DNA of 64,000 nt from G963677485 sp942492855 (lineage in GTDB: Bacteria; Armatimonadota; HRBIN16). Under the pieces are notes generated by a model, which searched no databases, was not told the DNA's origin, and saw only the letters and a list, made by a program, of their open reading frames with translations. Location of the stretch: contig OW818647.1 of NCBI GenBank assembly GCA_942492855.1, forward strand, positions 5,252,670 to 5,316,669. Reading direction: 5' to 3'. The position numbers and the translations under genes were made by a program. Within the stretch, counting starts at the first letter, position 1. The number at the start of each line of letters is the position of its first letter. Positions 1-7,734 of the stretch are shown here, one piece after another.

Positions 1-1
1 C

Positions 2-973
2 GACGATAGTCCTGTGTTTATTAAGACGGTATTCACATTGGTCATGTTGACGCTGTTGGGTATGATCGCCTATCACACGTTTGTCTCAGATGCGACTGTG
101 GCTTTTTATGTCTTGGGGCCAGGTGTTGTAGCAATCCTGGCGATATTGGGCTACATGCATTTAAGCCATGAGCAACTGGAAATCACTTTGAGCCATCTCA
201 CCTTGGTTCATTGGCCATTCAAGCCGAAGGTGTTCAGCCTGGGCAGTGTGCGCGACTTCCAAGCCATCCATAATCCGGCAAGCAGCGATGATACAGGGTG
301 GACATTCGTGTTCAGCACAGACACCGGAGATTTCGCTGCCTGCCAAAACATCGATCCGGTGAGCATGGAAGAGATACGCTCTCTGGTTCAACGGTATTTC
401 CCAACAGTGTTGCAGCCTCTTGGGGCTTCATATGTAGGGCATGAATCTGCGAAGAAACGGAGTGTTATTTCGCGCCAGGTCGGACAAGGGATGCAGTATT
501 GGATGCCTCAACCGGTAGCGTTGGTGTTCAAGGGGGTCATTGCGATTGCCTTCATAGTCTATGTGGCCGTAGGTGCGCTATCTGATGCCTCTTCATCGCC
601 AGTGTGGGAGCGGTTGTGGCACGCGCTAAGCCAATATGCAAATCTGTTGATCAATGCGGCTGTAGTTTTGGTGACGATCACTGCATCGGCCTTAAAAAAC
701 CGATACATTGAAGTAAATCATGGCGTATTTGTCGTTGGTGAACGTCCCTTTGGGCAGCGGTATGAGTACCAGCTCTCCGATATCGGCGACGTCCTGCCTG
801 CTGAACCGAGCCTGACCACTAAAAACACCCCTCAAAGCGGCCTTGATGTGGTAATACTCGGCGTCAAAACCCGGCTGTTTGATGGACTGAGTAGATTTGA
901 GGCTGTGAACCTGGCAGCCGAATTGCGCTCCGCAATCGGCCTTCGCAGAGGCTATGGCCGGGTGGGAAGCTGA
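2..973 (+). CDS. Membrane protein with PH-like domains, 5' end outside window
   Basis: The reading frame is open from base 2, so the true start probably lies upstream; the first in-window start is a GTG at 14. The visible product has two hydrophobic segments (about residues 5-23 and 30-50), then a beta-rich soluble stretch containing HWPFKPKVFSLGSVRDFQ, a second hydrophobic pair (about 170-225) and a second beta-rich stretch ending in a short helix. The beta-strand/terminal-helix pattern resembles bacterial PH-like (bPH) domains, but this is inference from pattern. It is the first of three copies of the same unit; the next gene carries two more. The start of the unit as seen in the neighbour (RVQIDHSAEGL-like) is missing here, which supports truncation by the window edge. 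Function unknown. Confidence 0.7.
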   Translation, partial: DDSPVFIKTVFTLVMLTLLGMIAYHTFVSDATVAFYVLGPGVVAILAILGYMHLSHEQLEITLSHLTLVHWPFKPKVFSLGSVRDFQAIHNPASSDDTGWTFVFSTDTGDFAACQNIDPVSMEEIRSLVQRYFPTVLQPLGASYVGHESAKKRSVISRQVGQGMQYWMPQPVALVFKGVIAIAFIVYVAVGALSDASSSPVWERLWHALSQYANLLINAAVVLVTITASALKNRYIEVNHGVFVVGERPFGQRYEYQLSDIGDVLPAEPSLTTKNTPQSGLDVVILGVKTRLFDGLSRFEAVNLAAELRSAIGLRRGYGRVGS

Positions 974-1046
974 TGCAGCGATCTGCGCTCAGCAGACGTG
1001 TTCCTATGTGTCCTGTGTCTGAGCTAGATTCGATGGAATCTAAACA

Positions 1047-3161
1047 TTGATCAACAACAAGCTTCTTCAAAGGGTGCAAATCGACCATTCGGCTGAAGGT
1101 CTCAGGGTGGTTACAAAAGCCGTTCACCCGTTGGTGGTGTGGATAGCCTCCGCACTGATCGCCGTCTTCCTGGTGGTATTGTACACATTGAACCGCGATA
1201 TGGGGTTTGTTCGTCTATTGTGGAATTGTGCGATCTGCTATGGCATCTTGCTGTTGTTTACCCAGAGAAAAGAGACCTTTCTGGTTGATAACGATCATGT
1301 GGTGATTACCCGTGGGCCTCGATACCGTAAGTCCTTCAGCCTGAGCTCAGTGCGTGAGTTTCAAGCACTTCCTTGTAGACCCAAAAGAGTGAGCACATTA
1401 TGGGTGTTCGTCTTTTGTGCAGAAGGTGATGACTACACTGTATGCAAAAGCATCGACAAAGAGAGTATGGAGAGCATACAAGCGGTCATCGATGGTTGTT
1501 TTCCAAGGATAAAGGAACCATTGGTGCCACCGCATCCAGATATCGAGATTACTGGCCACAGGAAGCTGCGCTCTCGGGGTGTGAAGGCGGGTGTGCGGTA
1601 TTGGGTGCCGTATAGAATAAATCGCCTGTTCTATTTACTGCTGTGTGTCATTCTTCTGCAAGCAAGCACACTGCTGTTACCTCATGACACCATTGCCCTG
1701 GCTGAGGTTATACGGAACCTATGCGTGGTGTTGTACATATTCGTATTCCCTGCCTTAGGAACACGGAATATCACAATCAAACCATCGTCGGTCGGGATAG
1801 GAACAACCGCGATACCTTCGCTAAGAGAGGTCGCCTATTCGGATATCGATGACGTCAAGGTAGCGAACTGGAGCCTGTCGCCTGTCAACAATCCGCAATG
1901 CGGTATTGAGGTCACCATAAAGGGCACTAAGGAGCTATGGTTTCCTGAGTTAAGCCGTCAGGAGTCGATGTCTTTGGCTCATTTGATATGTACCACCTTG
2001 CACATCAGTCATAACCCATCGAAGCTGACACCAGGTGACGATAATAATGCGAGCCCAAAAGGTGCCGTTCAGCACCCTGATCGTGATCAGAAGACAAGAA
2101 CAGCCATCCCTAAACTGTCAAGAAGAGTGAATATAGATCATACTGGCGATGGCCTGTCTATCACAACTCAAGTGGAGCTATGCTGGTTTTTTCGATGTGT
2201 AGGCGGCGTTGTATGTGTCTTGGCGATGATATTTTACAACGCATATCACACGCCTGGCGAGTATGCGTCCATCATTATACTTGGATCAAGCTTTTTCCTC
2301 GCAGCCTATCTATGGGCTGCCTCACTGAGGACGGAGCGATGGAAGATCAGTTCATCAAGTGTCATCATGACACGCTGGCCATTCTACCGTAAGGAGCTAA
2401 GTCTGGGCGATGTAAAAGGCCTGCAGGCCGCACAGAAGCCCTTAGAGGATTGGGCTCTAGTGTTCAGCGCAGGTGGAGATGACTTCTCCGTATGCCGAAA
2501 TCTTGACAAACACTCCATTGACTTAATCCTGAGTGCTGTGGTTCAACTGTTTCCAGCTGTCACACAGAAGCTAACCATTGCACATATGGAGCTAGAACGA
2601 CCTGGTAAACGGCGAAGCGTGTTGGGCACAACGGCAGAAGGCATGATATATCGACTGCCGCCTACCAAGGCGACTGTTTGGCAGGCTATCGGCATCGTGA
2701 TCGTGACGCTTGTTTTTGCAGCATTCATGATCCATGGCTGCTTTTCTCCTGACCGGCCTCGATATGAGACCGATAGTGCTGCTGACGACGCAGCAATGAT
2801 CTCCATGATCTTCATATGCTTAGCCGTTCCGTTAATATCTGTGGCATACATGATGAGATGCCCCTATATCAAAATATACCCATCAAAACTCATATCTTAC
2901 GGCGGCCTATTCACTGAACGCTTAGAGCATTTGTTCTCCGGAATCAAAGAGATTCGTGCAGCGGAGAGCAAACTCAAGCTGGGCTACATGCCAACATGCT
3001 CTATTGAGCTGGTTGAAAGTGACGGAACGAAAGCACTGTTTGAAGGCATCTCACGACTAGAAGCGATTGTTCTTACCGAGGAGCTGCGCATGGTTGTCGG
3101 ACTACCGCCTACACAAACCGCCGCAACCGCAGGGCATTCAACACCACCGTCAGCGAGCTGA
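1047..3161 (+). CDS. Large membrane protein, two tandem TM/PH-like units
   Basis: 704 residues from a TTG at 1047, just after an in-frame stop; no convincing ribosome binding site, so the start is uncertain. Internal duplication is clear: residues about 1-330 and 360-690 each run RVxIDHxxxGL, two TM segments, a soluble stretch with RGPRYRKSFSLSSVREFQA or RWPFYRKELSLGDVKGLQA, a V/SVCRxLDKxS segment, two more TM segments and a C-terminal strand-helix unit containing CGIEVTIKG or CSIELVESDG. A polar linker (about 330-360) joins them. The preceding gene is a third unit. The C-terminus overlaps the 3' end of the convergent copper ATPase by 53 bp. Composition is more AT-rich than the ATPase. No function can be assigned; PH-like membrane-domain folding is inferred. 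Confidence 0.7.
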   Translation: MINNKLLQRVQIDHSAEGLRVVTKAVHPLVVWIASALIAVFLVVLYTLNRDMGFVRLLWNCAICYGILLLFTQRKETFLVDNDHVVITRGPRYRKSFSLSSVREFQALPCRPKRVSTLWVFVFCAEGDDYTVCKSIDKESMESIQAVIDGCFPRIKEPLVPPHPDIEITGHRKLRSRGVKAGVRYWVPYRINRLFYLLLCVILLQASTLLLPHDTIALAEVIRNLCVVLYIFVFPALGTRNITIKPSSVGIGTTAIPSLREVAYSDIDDVKVANWSLSPVNNPQCGIEVTIKGTKELWFPELSRQESMSLAHLICTTLHISHNPSKLTPGDDNNASPKGAVQHPDRDQKTRTAIPKLSRRVNIDHTGDGLSITTQVELCWFFRCVGGVVCVLAMIFYNAYHTPGEYASIIILGSSFFLAAYLWAASLRTERWKISSSSVIMTRWPFYRKELSLGDVKGLQAAQKPLEDWALVFSAGGDDFSVCRNLDKHSIDLILSAVVQLFPAVTQKLTIAHMELERPGKRRSVLGTTAEGMIYRLPPTKATVWQAIGIVIVTLVFAAFMIHGCFSPDRPRYETDSAADDAAMISMIFICLAVPLISVAYMMRCPYIKIYPSKLISYGGLFTERLEHLFSGIKEIRAAESKLKLGYMPTCSIELVESDGTKALFEGISRLEAIVLTEELRMVVGLPPTQTAATAGHSTPPSAS

Positions 3162-5274
3162 GGCTCATGGCCCCTGCGGCGATCATCGGGTTCAGCATCG
3201 GTCCACCCCAAATCGTCAGCAGCCCCATCGCCGCGGGGATACCCAGCAAGTTGTAGAAGAAGGCCCAGAACAGGTTCTGCCGGATGATCCGCATGGACGC
3301 ACGTCCCAGCCGAATCAGCGTGACCACTCCCTCGATACCTCGGTGCATCACTACCGCATCCGCCGACTCCATCGCAACATCGGTGCCGCTGCTCAGCGCG
3401 ATGCCCAGCTCGCTGCTGGCGAGTGCAGGGGCGTCGTTGATGCCGTCGCCGGCAAACGCCACATGCGCAGGCTTGCTCTGCAGCCGGGCGATCTGCGCCG
3501 CCTTGCCATCGGGCAGCACCCCAGCCACCAGCTCGGTGATATGCAGCTCATCTGCGATCTTCTGAGCCACTTCGGCACGGTCACCGGTGATCATGGCGGT
3601 GCTGATGCCCAGAGCCTCAAGCTGTCGTATGGCTGAGGCCGATTCGGCGCGTATGGGGTCAGCCACAACCAGCGCCCCGATGGGCTGCTCATTACTGGTG
3701 ACATAGAAGCTAGCCTCTGCTGGCCAGCCGGTCGGCAGCTCGATGTTGCGTGAGGCCAGCAGTTCCGCACTGCCCACCAAGATGCGCTTACCGGAGATGG
3801 TCGCCTGCACACCCTGCCCGGGCAGGTTCTGGAACTGCACCGCGCGCTTCAGAGTGAGGTCACGCTCCTCCGCTGCGTTCACCACGGCACTGGCTAGAGG
3901 GTGCTCGGAGCCGTGCTCCACACTGGCCGCGATGTTCAGCAGTTCCTCTTCTGTAATGCCCTCGGCGCAGATGATCTGGGTAAGTTTGGGCTTGCCCTCC
4001 GTGAGGGTGCCGGTTTTGTCGAAGGCGATGGTGTCGATCCGTCCCGCTTGCTCCAAAGCCTCGGCGTGACGCAGCAACACGCCCAGCTCCGCGCCACGGC
4101 CCACCGCCACCATGACCGCTGTAGGGGTGGCTAAGCCGAGTGCGCACGGGCATGCGATGACCAGAACCGAAACAAACACAGTCAGTGCAAACTCCAGAGG
4201 CTTACCGGCGAACATCCACCCCACCGCGCTGACAGTTGCTATAACCAGCACCGCCGGTACAAACCACGCCGAAACCTGGTCAGCAAGCCGTGCGATGGGT
4301 GCCTTGCTGCTTTGTGCATCGTCCACCATGCGTATGATGTGCCCCAGTGCGGTATCGCTGCCTACCTGATGCACTTCGATGGTGATCAGCCCATTTCCGT
4401 TCACCGTTCCGCCATACACACGGTCACCAGCCTGTTTGCTGACCGGCATACTTTCGCCTGTGAGCATGGATTCGTCAACGGAGGTTGTCCCCTCGGCTAA
4501 CTCGCCGTCGGCGGGGATTCGCTCACCCGGCCGGATGAGCACCAACTCGCCGGGCTTCAAATCCTGAGCGGAGATGGTGGTCTCCAGCCCGTCCCGGATG
4601 ACCGTGGCTGTGGCAGGGGTGAGCTGCATCAGGGCTTGAATGGCTAGGCTGGCCCGGCCTTTGGAGCGGGCCTCCAGATGCTTGCCCAGGGTGATCAGTG
4701 CCAGTATCACCGCGGCACTTTCGAAATAGAGGTGGTGCTGACTGCCTCCCGCGACCAACAGATAGAGGCTGTACACAAAGGCTGTCCCACTGCCAAGTGC
4801 GACCAGCGAGTCCATATTGGGGCTGCCCACCTGAGCCGCTTTCCAGCCGCTTCGGAACAGCGGGGTGGCAGCGATAATCACCGGCAGGCAGAGCACCGCT
4901 TGCAGCCATCCGCCGTATGGGTCGGGCATATGCAGCGCGTGGAAGCCGACCATCGGCCCCATGGAAATCACCAGCAGTGGGATGGCAAACGCAAGCGATA
5001 CCCAGAGTCTGGTGCTGACCGCCCCTGAGCTCTGTTGTCCGGCCTGCAGGGTGTCGTTGGCTTCCATAGGAATGGCGCCGTACCCGGCGCTCTTGACCGC
5101 CGCCACGATGCCGTCCACAGAGGTTTGGTCGGGGTCGAAGCTCGCCACCAGCCGTTCAGAGGCTAGGTTCACCGTGGCTTCTGCCACTCCGTCCATCTGC
5201 GACACCCGCTTCTGTACCCCTGCTGAGCAGGCGGCACAGCTCATACCTGTGATTCTAAAAATCTGCTTCTGCAT
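3109..5274 (-). CDS. copA: Copper-type P1B ATPase
   Basis: Membrane ATPase exporting Cu(I) or a similar soft metal. 721 residues, near the usual CopA length with one metal-binding domain. Visible parts: N-terminal HMA domain with GMSCAAC (about residues 9-15), a TM bundle, the actuator loop motif TGES, the transmembrane metal site CPC in VIACPCALGLATPTA, the phosphorylation motif DKTGTLTEG, the HP dipeptide in SEHPLA, and the hinge motif GDGINDAPALA. The last helix ends in LNALRLRRF, as in other CopA proteins, so the 3' end is intact. No copper regulator or chaperone lies next to it. No clear Shine-Dalgarno precedes the ATG. Its 3' end overlaps the convergent PH-like gene. Confidence 0.95.
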   Translation of the reverse strand: MQKQIFRITGMSCAACSAGVQKRVSQMDGVAEATVNLASERLVASFDPDQTSVDGIVAAVKSAGYGAIPMEANDTLQAGQQSSGAVSTRLWVSLAFAIPLLVISMGPMVGFHALHMPDPYGGWLQAVLCLPVIIAATPLFRSGWKAAQVGSPNMDSLVALGSGTAFVYSLYLLVAGGSQHHLYFESAAVILALITLGKHLEARSKGRASLAIQALMQLTPATATVIRDGLETTISAQDLKPGELVLIRPGERIPADGELAEGTTSVDESMLTGESMPVSKQAGDRVYGGTVNGNGLITIEVHQVGSDTALGHIIRMVDDAQSSKAPIARLADQVSAWFVPAVLVIATVSAVGWMFAGKPLEFALTVFVSVLVIACPCALGLATPTAVMVAVGRGAELGVLLRHAEALEQAGRIDTIAFDKTGTLTEGKPKLTQIICAEGITEEELLNIAASVEHGSEHPLASAVVNAAEERDLTLKRAVQFQNLPGQGVQATISGKRILVGSAELLASRNIELPTGWPAEASFYVTSNEQPIGALVVADPIRAESASAIRQLEALGISTAMITGDRAEVAQKIADELHITELVAGVLPDGKAAQIARLQSKPAHVAFAGDGINDAPALASSELGIALSSGTDVAMESADAVVMHRGIEGVVTLIRLGRASMRIIRQNLFWAFFYNLLGIPAAMGLLTIWGGPMLNPMIAAGAMSLSSLTVVLNALRLRRFV

Positions 5275-5582
5275 AACTATTTAGATACGCTAATTGGAAG
5301 GATGGATACAGGGAGCAGGATTACAGGCTTGAGCAACCGATGTCCGCGCCGGTTTTCTCCTAACCGGGGCGGTCTGGCGGTAAGCCCCGGGGGCCCGCCG
5401 CGCTGGGTTAATGTCTGAACCACGGATTACGCGGATTTAAAGGATGACACGGATGGGAGGGAGAGGGACGGAGAGGGCTAATCGGGAGATTGGCGTTCCC
5501 AGGCCATCACCGCCATTTGCCCTTCGCGTCTTCGCGCCTTCGCGTGACACTTCTCCTTCTCCTCCCTTCCCGCCGCGCGCGT
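5275..5582. repeat. Intergenic stretch with GC-rich hairpin and short interspersed repeat
   Basis: No gene is supported here. About 5345-5385 holds a hairpin-forming segment (CCGGTT, short loop, AACCGG, then GGCGGTC) of the same family as segments at 30862, 38744 and 43844. About 5415-5455 holds a phrase built of GGATTACGCGGATTT and ACACGGATG words, typical of dispersed non-coding repeats. About 5518-5550 has repeated CTTCGCG words. Confidence 0.5.
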
Positions 5583-5612
5583 TTGACAGCATACCCCGCG
5601 GCCAGTTATAAT
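5583..5612 (+). promoter_or_regulatory. Consensus sigma-70 promoter for carB C-terminal half
   Basis: TTGACA at 5583-5588 and TATAAT at 5607-5612 with an 18 bp spacer: both hexamers match the housekeeping consensus perfectly. The start codon is at 5658 and a ribosome binding site (ACGGAGG) lies just before it, giving a 5' leader of about 40 bases. It shows that this half gene is transcribed on its own. Confidence 0.85.
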
Positions 5613-5657
5613 ACTTTGAGAGGGCTACTCGCCCGGCCCCTTTCTACGGAGGTCGCT

Positions 5658-7229
5658 ATGGGGGAATCCCAAAAATCCATCATCGTCATCGGTTCTGGTC
5701 CCATCCGAATAGGACAAGGAATCGAGTTTGACTACTGCACCGTTCACTGTGTATGGGCTATTCAAGAGGCCGGATATAAGGCCATCGTTATAAATAACAA
5801 CCCCGAAACTGTTTCTACCGACTTTGACACCTCAGATGCCCTCTATTTTGATCCACTCACTTTTGAAGATGTGATGAACATCATCGAACAGGAGCAGGCT
5901 GAAGGCGTCATGGTGCAGTTTGGTGGGCAGACCGCCATCAACCTGGCAGCGCAGCTAGATGAAGCTGGCGTGAAGATATTAGGCACCCCGTCAAGTGCCA
6001 TCGACAACGCAGAAGACCGTGATCTGTTCGAGAGAATCCTCAACGAGCTTGAGATTCCCAAACCGCCAGGCCGAGGAGTTATCTCCGCTGACCAGGCGGT
6101 TGTGGTCGCTGAAGAGATCGGCTATCCTGTGCTGGTTCGCCCCTCTTTCGTGCTGGGCGGCCGAGCGATGGAGATCATCTACAACGAGGAAGAGCTGCAC
6201 CACTACATGCGCTATGTGGTAGAGGTCTCACCGAAGGCGCCCATCTTGGTTGACAAATACATTACCGGCGGTGAGTCGGAAGTAGATGTCATCTGTGATG
6301 GCGAGGTGTGCGTGCTTCCTGGTATCATGGAACACATCGAGCGAGCTGGCGTCCACTCGGGTGACAGCATGGCGGTCTATCCGCCCCAAACTCTGTCACA
6401 AAACCTGCAAAACCAGATCGTGGATATCGCCACCAGACTCTCGCTCAAGCTAGGCATCCGCGGCATCATGAATATCCAGTTTGTCACAGCAGACGATACT
6501 GCCTATGTGCTGGAAGCCAACCCGCGCGCCAGTCGGACGGTGCCTTACCTCAGCAAAATCACCAACATCCCGATGGTCAAGCTGGCCACTCAGGCGGCCA
6601 TGGGCATCAAACTGCGTGATCTGGGTTATGAAGGCGGATTGGCCAAGCCGACCCCGCTGATCGCCGTGAAGGCACCCGTGTTCTCGTTCCTGAAACTCAC
6701 CAAGGTTGACCCCACACTCGGACCCGAGATGAAGTCCACTGGTGAGATCATGGGCATCGACACCGACTACGGCCGCGCGCTCTACAAGGCGATGGTGGCT
6801 GCAGGCGTGAACTGCCCATCTAAGGGCAGCGTATTGTTCACCGTGGCCGACAACGACAAGGAAGAGGCGCTTCCCATCGTGGCCGGTTTCGTCAAGCGTG
6901 GATTCAAGGTCTACGCCACCGGCGGCACCTGGGCCTACCTGAACGAGCGCGGTATCGAAGCCACAAAGGTGGCCAAGCTGCACGAAGGTTCACCCAACCC
7001 GGTGGAGCTGATCGAGAGCAAGCAGGTCGATCTGCTGATCAACACCCTCACCCGCGACCGTCAGATAGAGCTGGAGGCTCGCCAGATACGGCGTGCCAGC
7101 ATTGAGATGGGCATCCCCTGCCTCACCAGCCTGGACACAGCGCAGGCGCTGCTGACGGGCCTTGAGGCGTTTGACTGCGACCATGTCATCGGCGTTCATA
7201 CCGTTGAGGAGTATGTAGCCGGCGTATAA
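5658..7229 (+). CDS. carB: Carbamoyl-phosphate synthase large subunit, C-terminal half (split CarB)
   Basis: 523 residues from the ATG at 5658, chosen because ACGGAGG precedes it and the leader sequence upstream is not protein-like. The product begins IIVIGSGPIRIGQGIEFDYC, the motif that opens the second (C-terminal) half of full-length CarB. It continues with the second ATP-grasp domain (VRPSFVLGGRAMEI; VLEANPRASRTVPYLSK, about residues 20-375) and ends with the MGS-like allosteric domain (about 390-523). In the family this half phosphorylates carbamate to give carbamoyl phosphate for arginine and pyrimidine synthesis. Full CarB is about 1070 residues; the N-terminal half is absent from the window. 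Split CarB is known from some archaea and Aquifex. It has its own promoter and terminator, so it is a real separate gene, not a fragment. Confidence 0.92.
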   Translation: MGESQKSIIVIGSGPIRIGQGIEFDYCTVHCVWAIQEAGYKAIVINNNPETVSTDFDTSDALYFDPLTFEDVMNIIEQEQAEGVMVQFGGQTAINLAAQLDEAGVKILGTPSSAIDNAEDRDLFERILNELEIPKPPGRGVISADQAVVVAEEIGYPVLVRPSFVLGGRAMEIIYNEEELHHYMRYVVEVSPKAPILVDKYITGGESEVDVICDGEVCVLPGIMEHIERAGVHSGDSMAVYPPQTLSQNLQNQIVDIATRLSLKLGIRGIMNIQFVTADDTAYVLEANPRASRTVPYLSKITNIPMVKLATQAAMGIKLRDLGYEGGLAKPTPLIAVKAPVFSFLKLTKVDPTLGPEMKSTGEIMGIDTDYGRALYKAMVAAGVNCPSKGSVLFTVADNDKEEALPIVAGFVKRGFKVYATGGTWAYLNERGIEATKVAKLHEGSPNPVELIESKQVDLLINTLTRDRQIELEARQIRRASIEMGIPCLTSLDTAQALLTGLEAFDCDHVIGVHTVEEYVAGV

Positions 7230-7250
7230 CAGCGCTGTTTGCTTATCCTA

Positions 7251-7285
7251 ATCACCGCGGTGGCCTCCACCGCGGTGATTTTTTG
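7251..7285 (+). terminator. Rho-independent terminator after carB
   Basis: A 13 bp GC-rich stem (ATCACCGCGGTGG, three-base loop, complementary arm) is followed directly by a run of six T, about 20 bases after the carB stop. Confidence 0.9.
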
Positions 7286-7387
7286 TAACCATCCAGCCAT
7301 TGGCGACGGGTTCCATTTGTTACTACTCAGCCATCAGTAGATATTGCCAAGTAACTGTTCTGCCGTAGGTGCACCGCTTTCAGGCAT

Positions 7388-7635
7388 CCCTACGGGCACC
7401 CACGAAGTGGGTAGCAGTTCTTATAGCCAGGGGTGAGCGAAGCGATACCCCTGGAAAGCGGCGCATCATTCCTACCCCGAAGTGGGTCGCACCTATTCTG
7501 GGCAGCCGATTCACCAGGGGATCGAAGCCGACCCACTTCGGGGTAGATGCTTACGGCCATCTTCCACGGGTTGCGCTGGCGCTTACCCGTGGCTATAAGA
7601 ATCCTACCCACTTCGTGGGTGCCGGAAGCTACATC
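7388..7635. repeat. ~240 bp imperfect inverted repeat, non-coding
   Basis: The left part contains CACCCACGAAGTGGGTAG, CTTATAGCCA and CCCCGAAGTGGGTCG. The right part contains the reverse complements in mirrored order (CGACCCACTTCGGGG, TGGCTATAAG, CTACCCACTTCGTGGGTG), so the whole region can fold into one long interrupted hairpin. Each word is itself palindromic (CCCACGAAGTGGG). Open frames here exist on both strands with mirrored, low-complexity translations and are not genes. The remaining ~100 bases to 7734 hold a short GGCAGGCACAGGTGCCTGCC palindrome. Confidence 0.75.
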
Positions 7636-7734
7636 CACATGACCGTGAATTAATGCCTACACATCGCCAATGGCTGAGTACTTACTACTATTTTACTATG
7701 GGTTCAGGTCCAGGGCAGGCACAGGTGCCTGCCC

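Noticed and set aside
5490..5657. Extended N-terminus of the CarB half
   Set aside because: The upstream in-frame sequence is low-complexity, contains the promoter, and precedes a strong ribosome binding site for the 5658 start.
7369..7653. Coding frames on both strands of the 7.4 kb repeat
   Set aside because: They derive from palindromic repeats, giving mirrored low-complexity translations.
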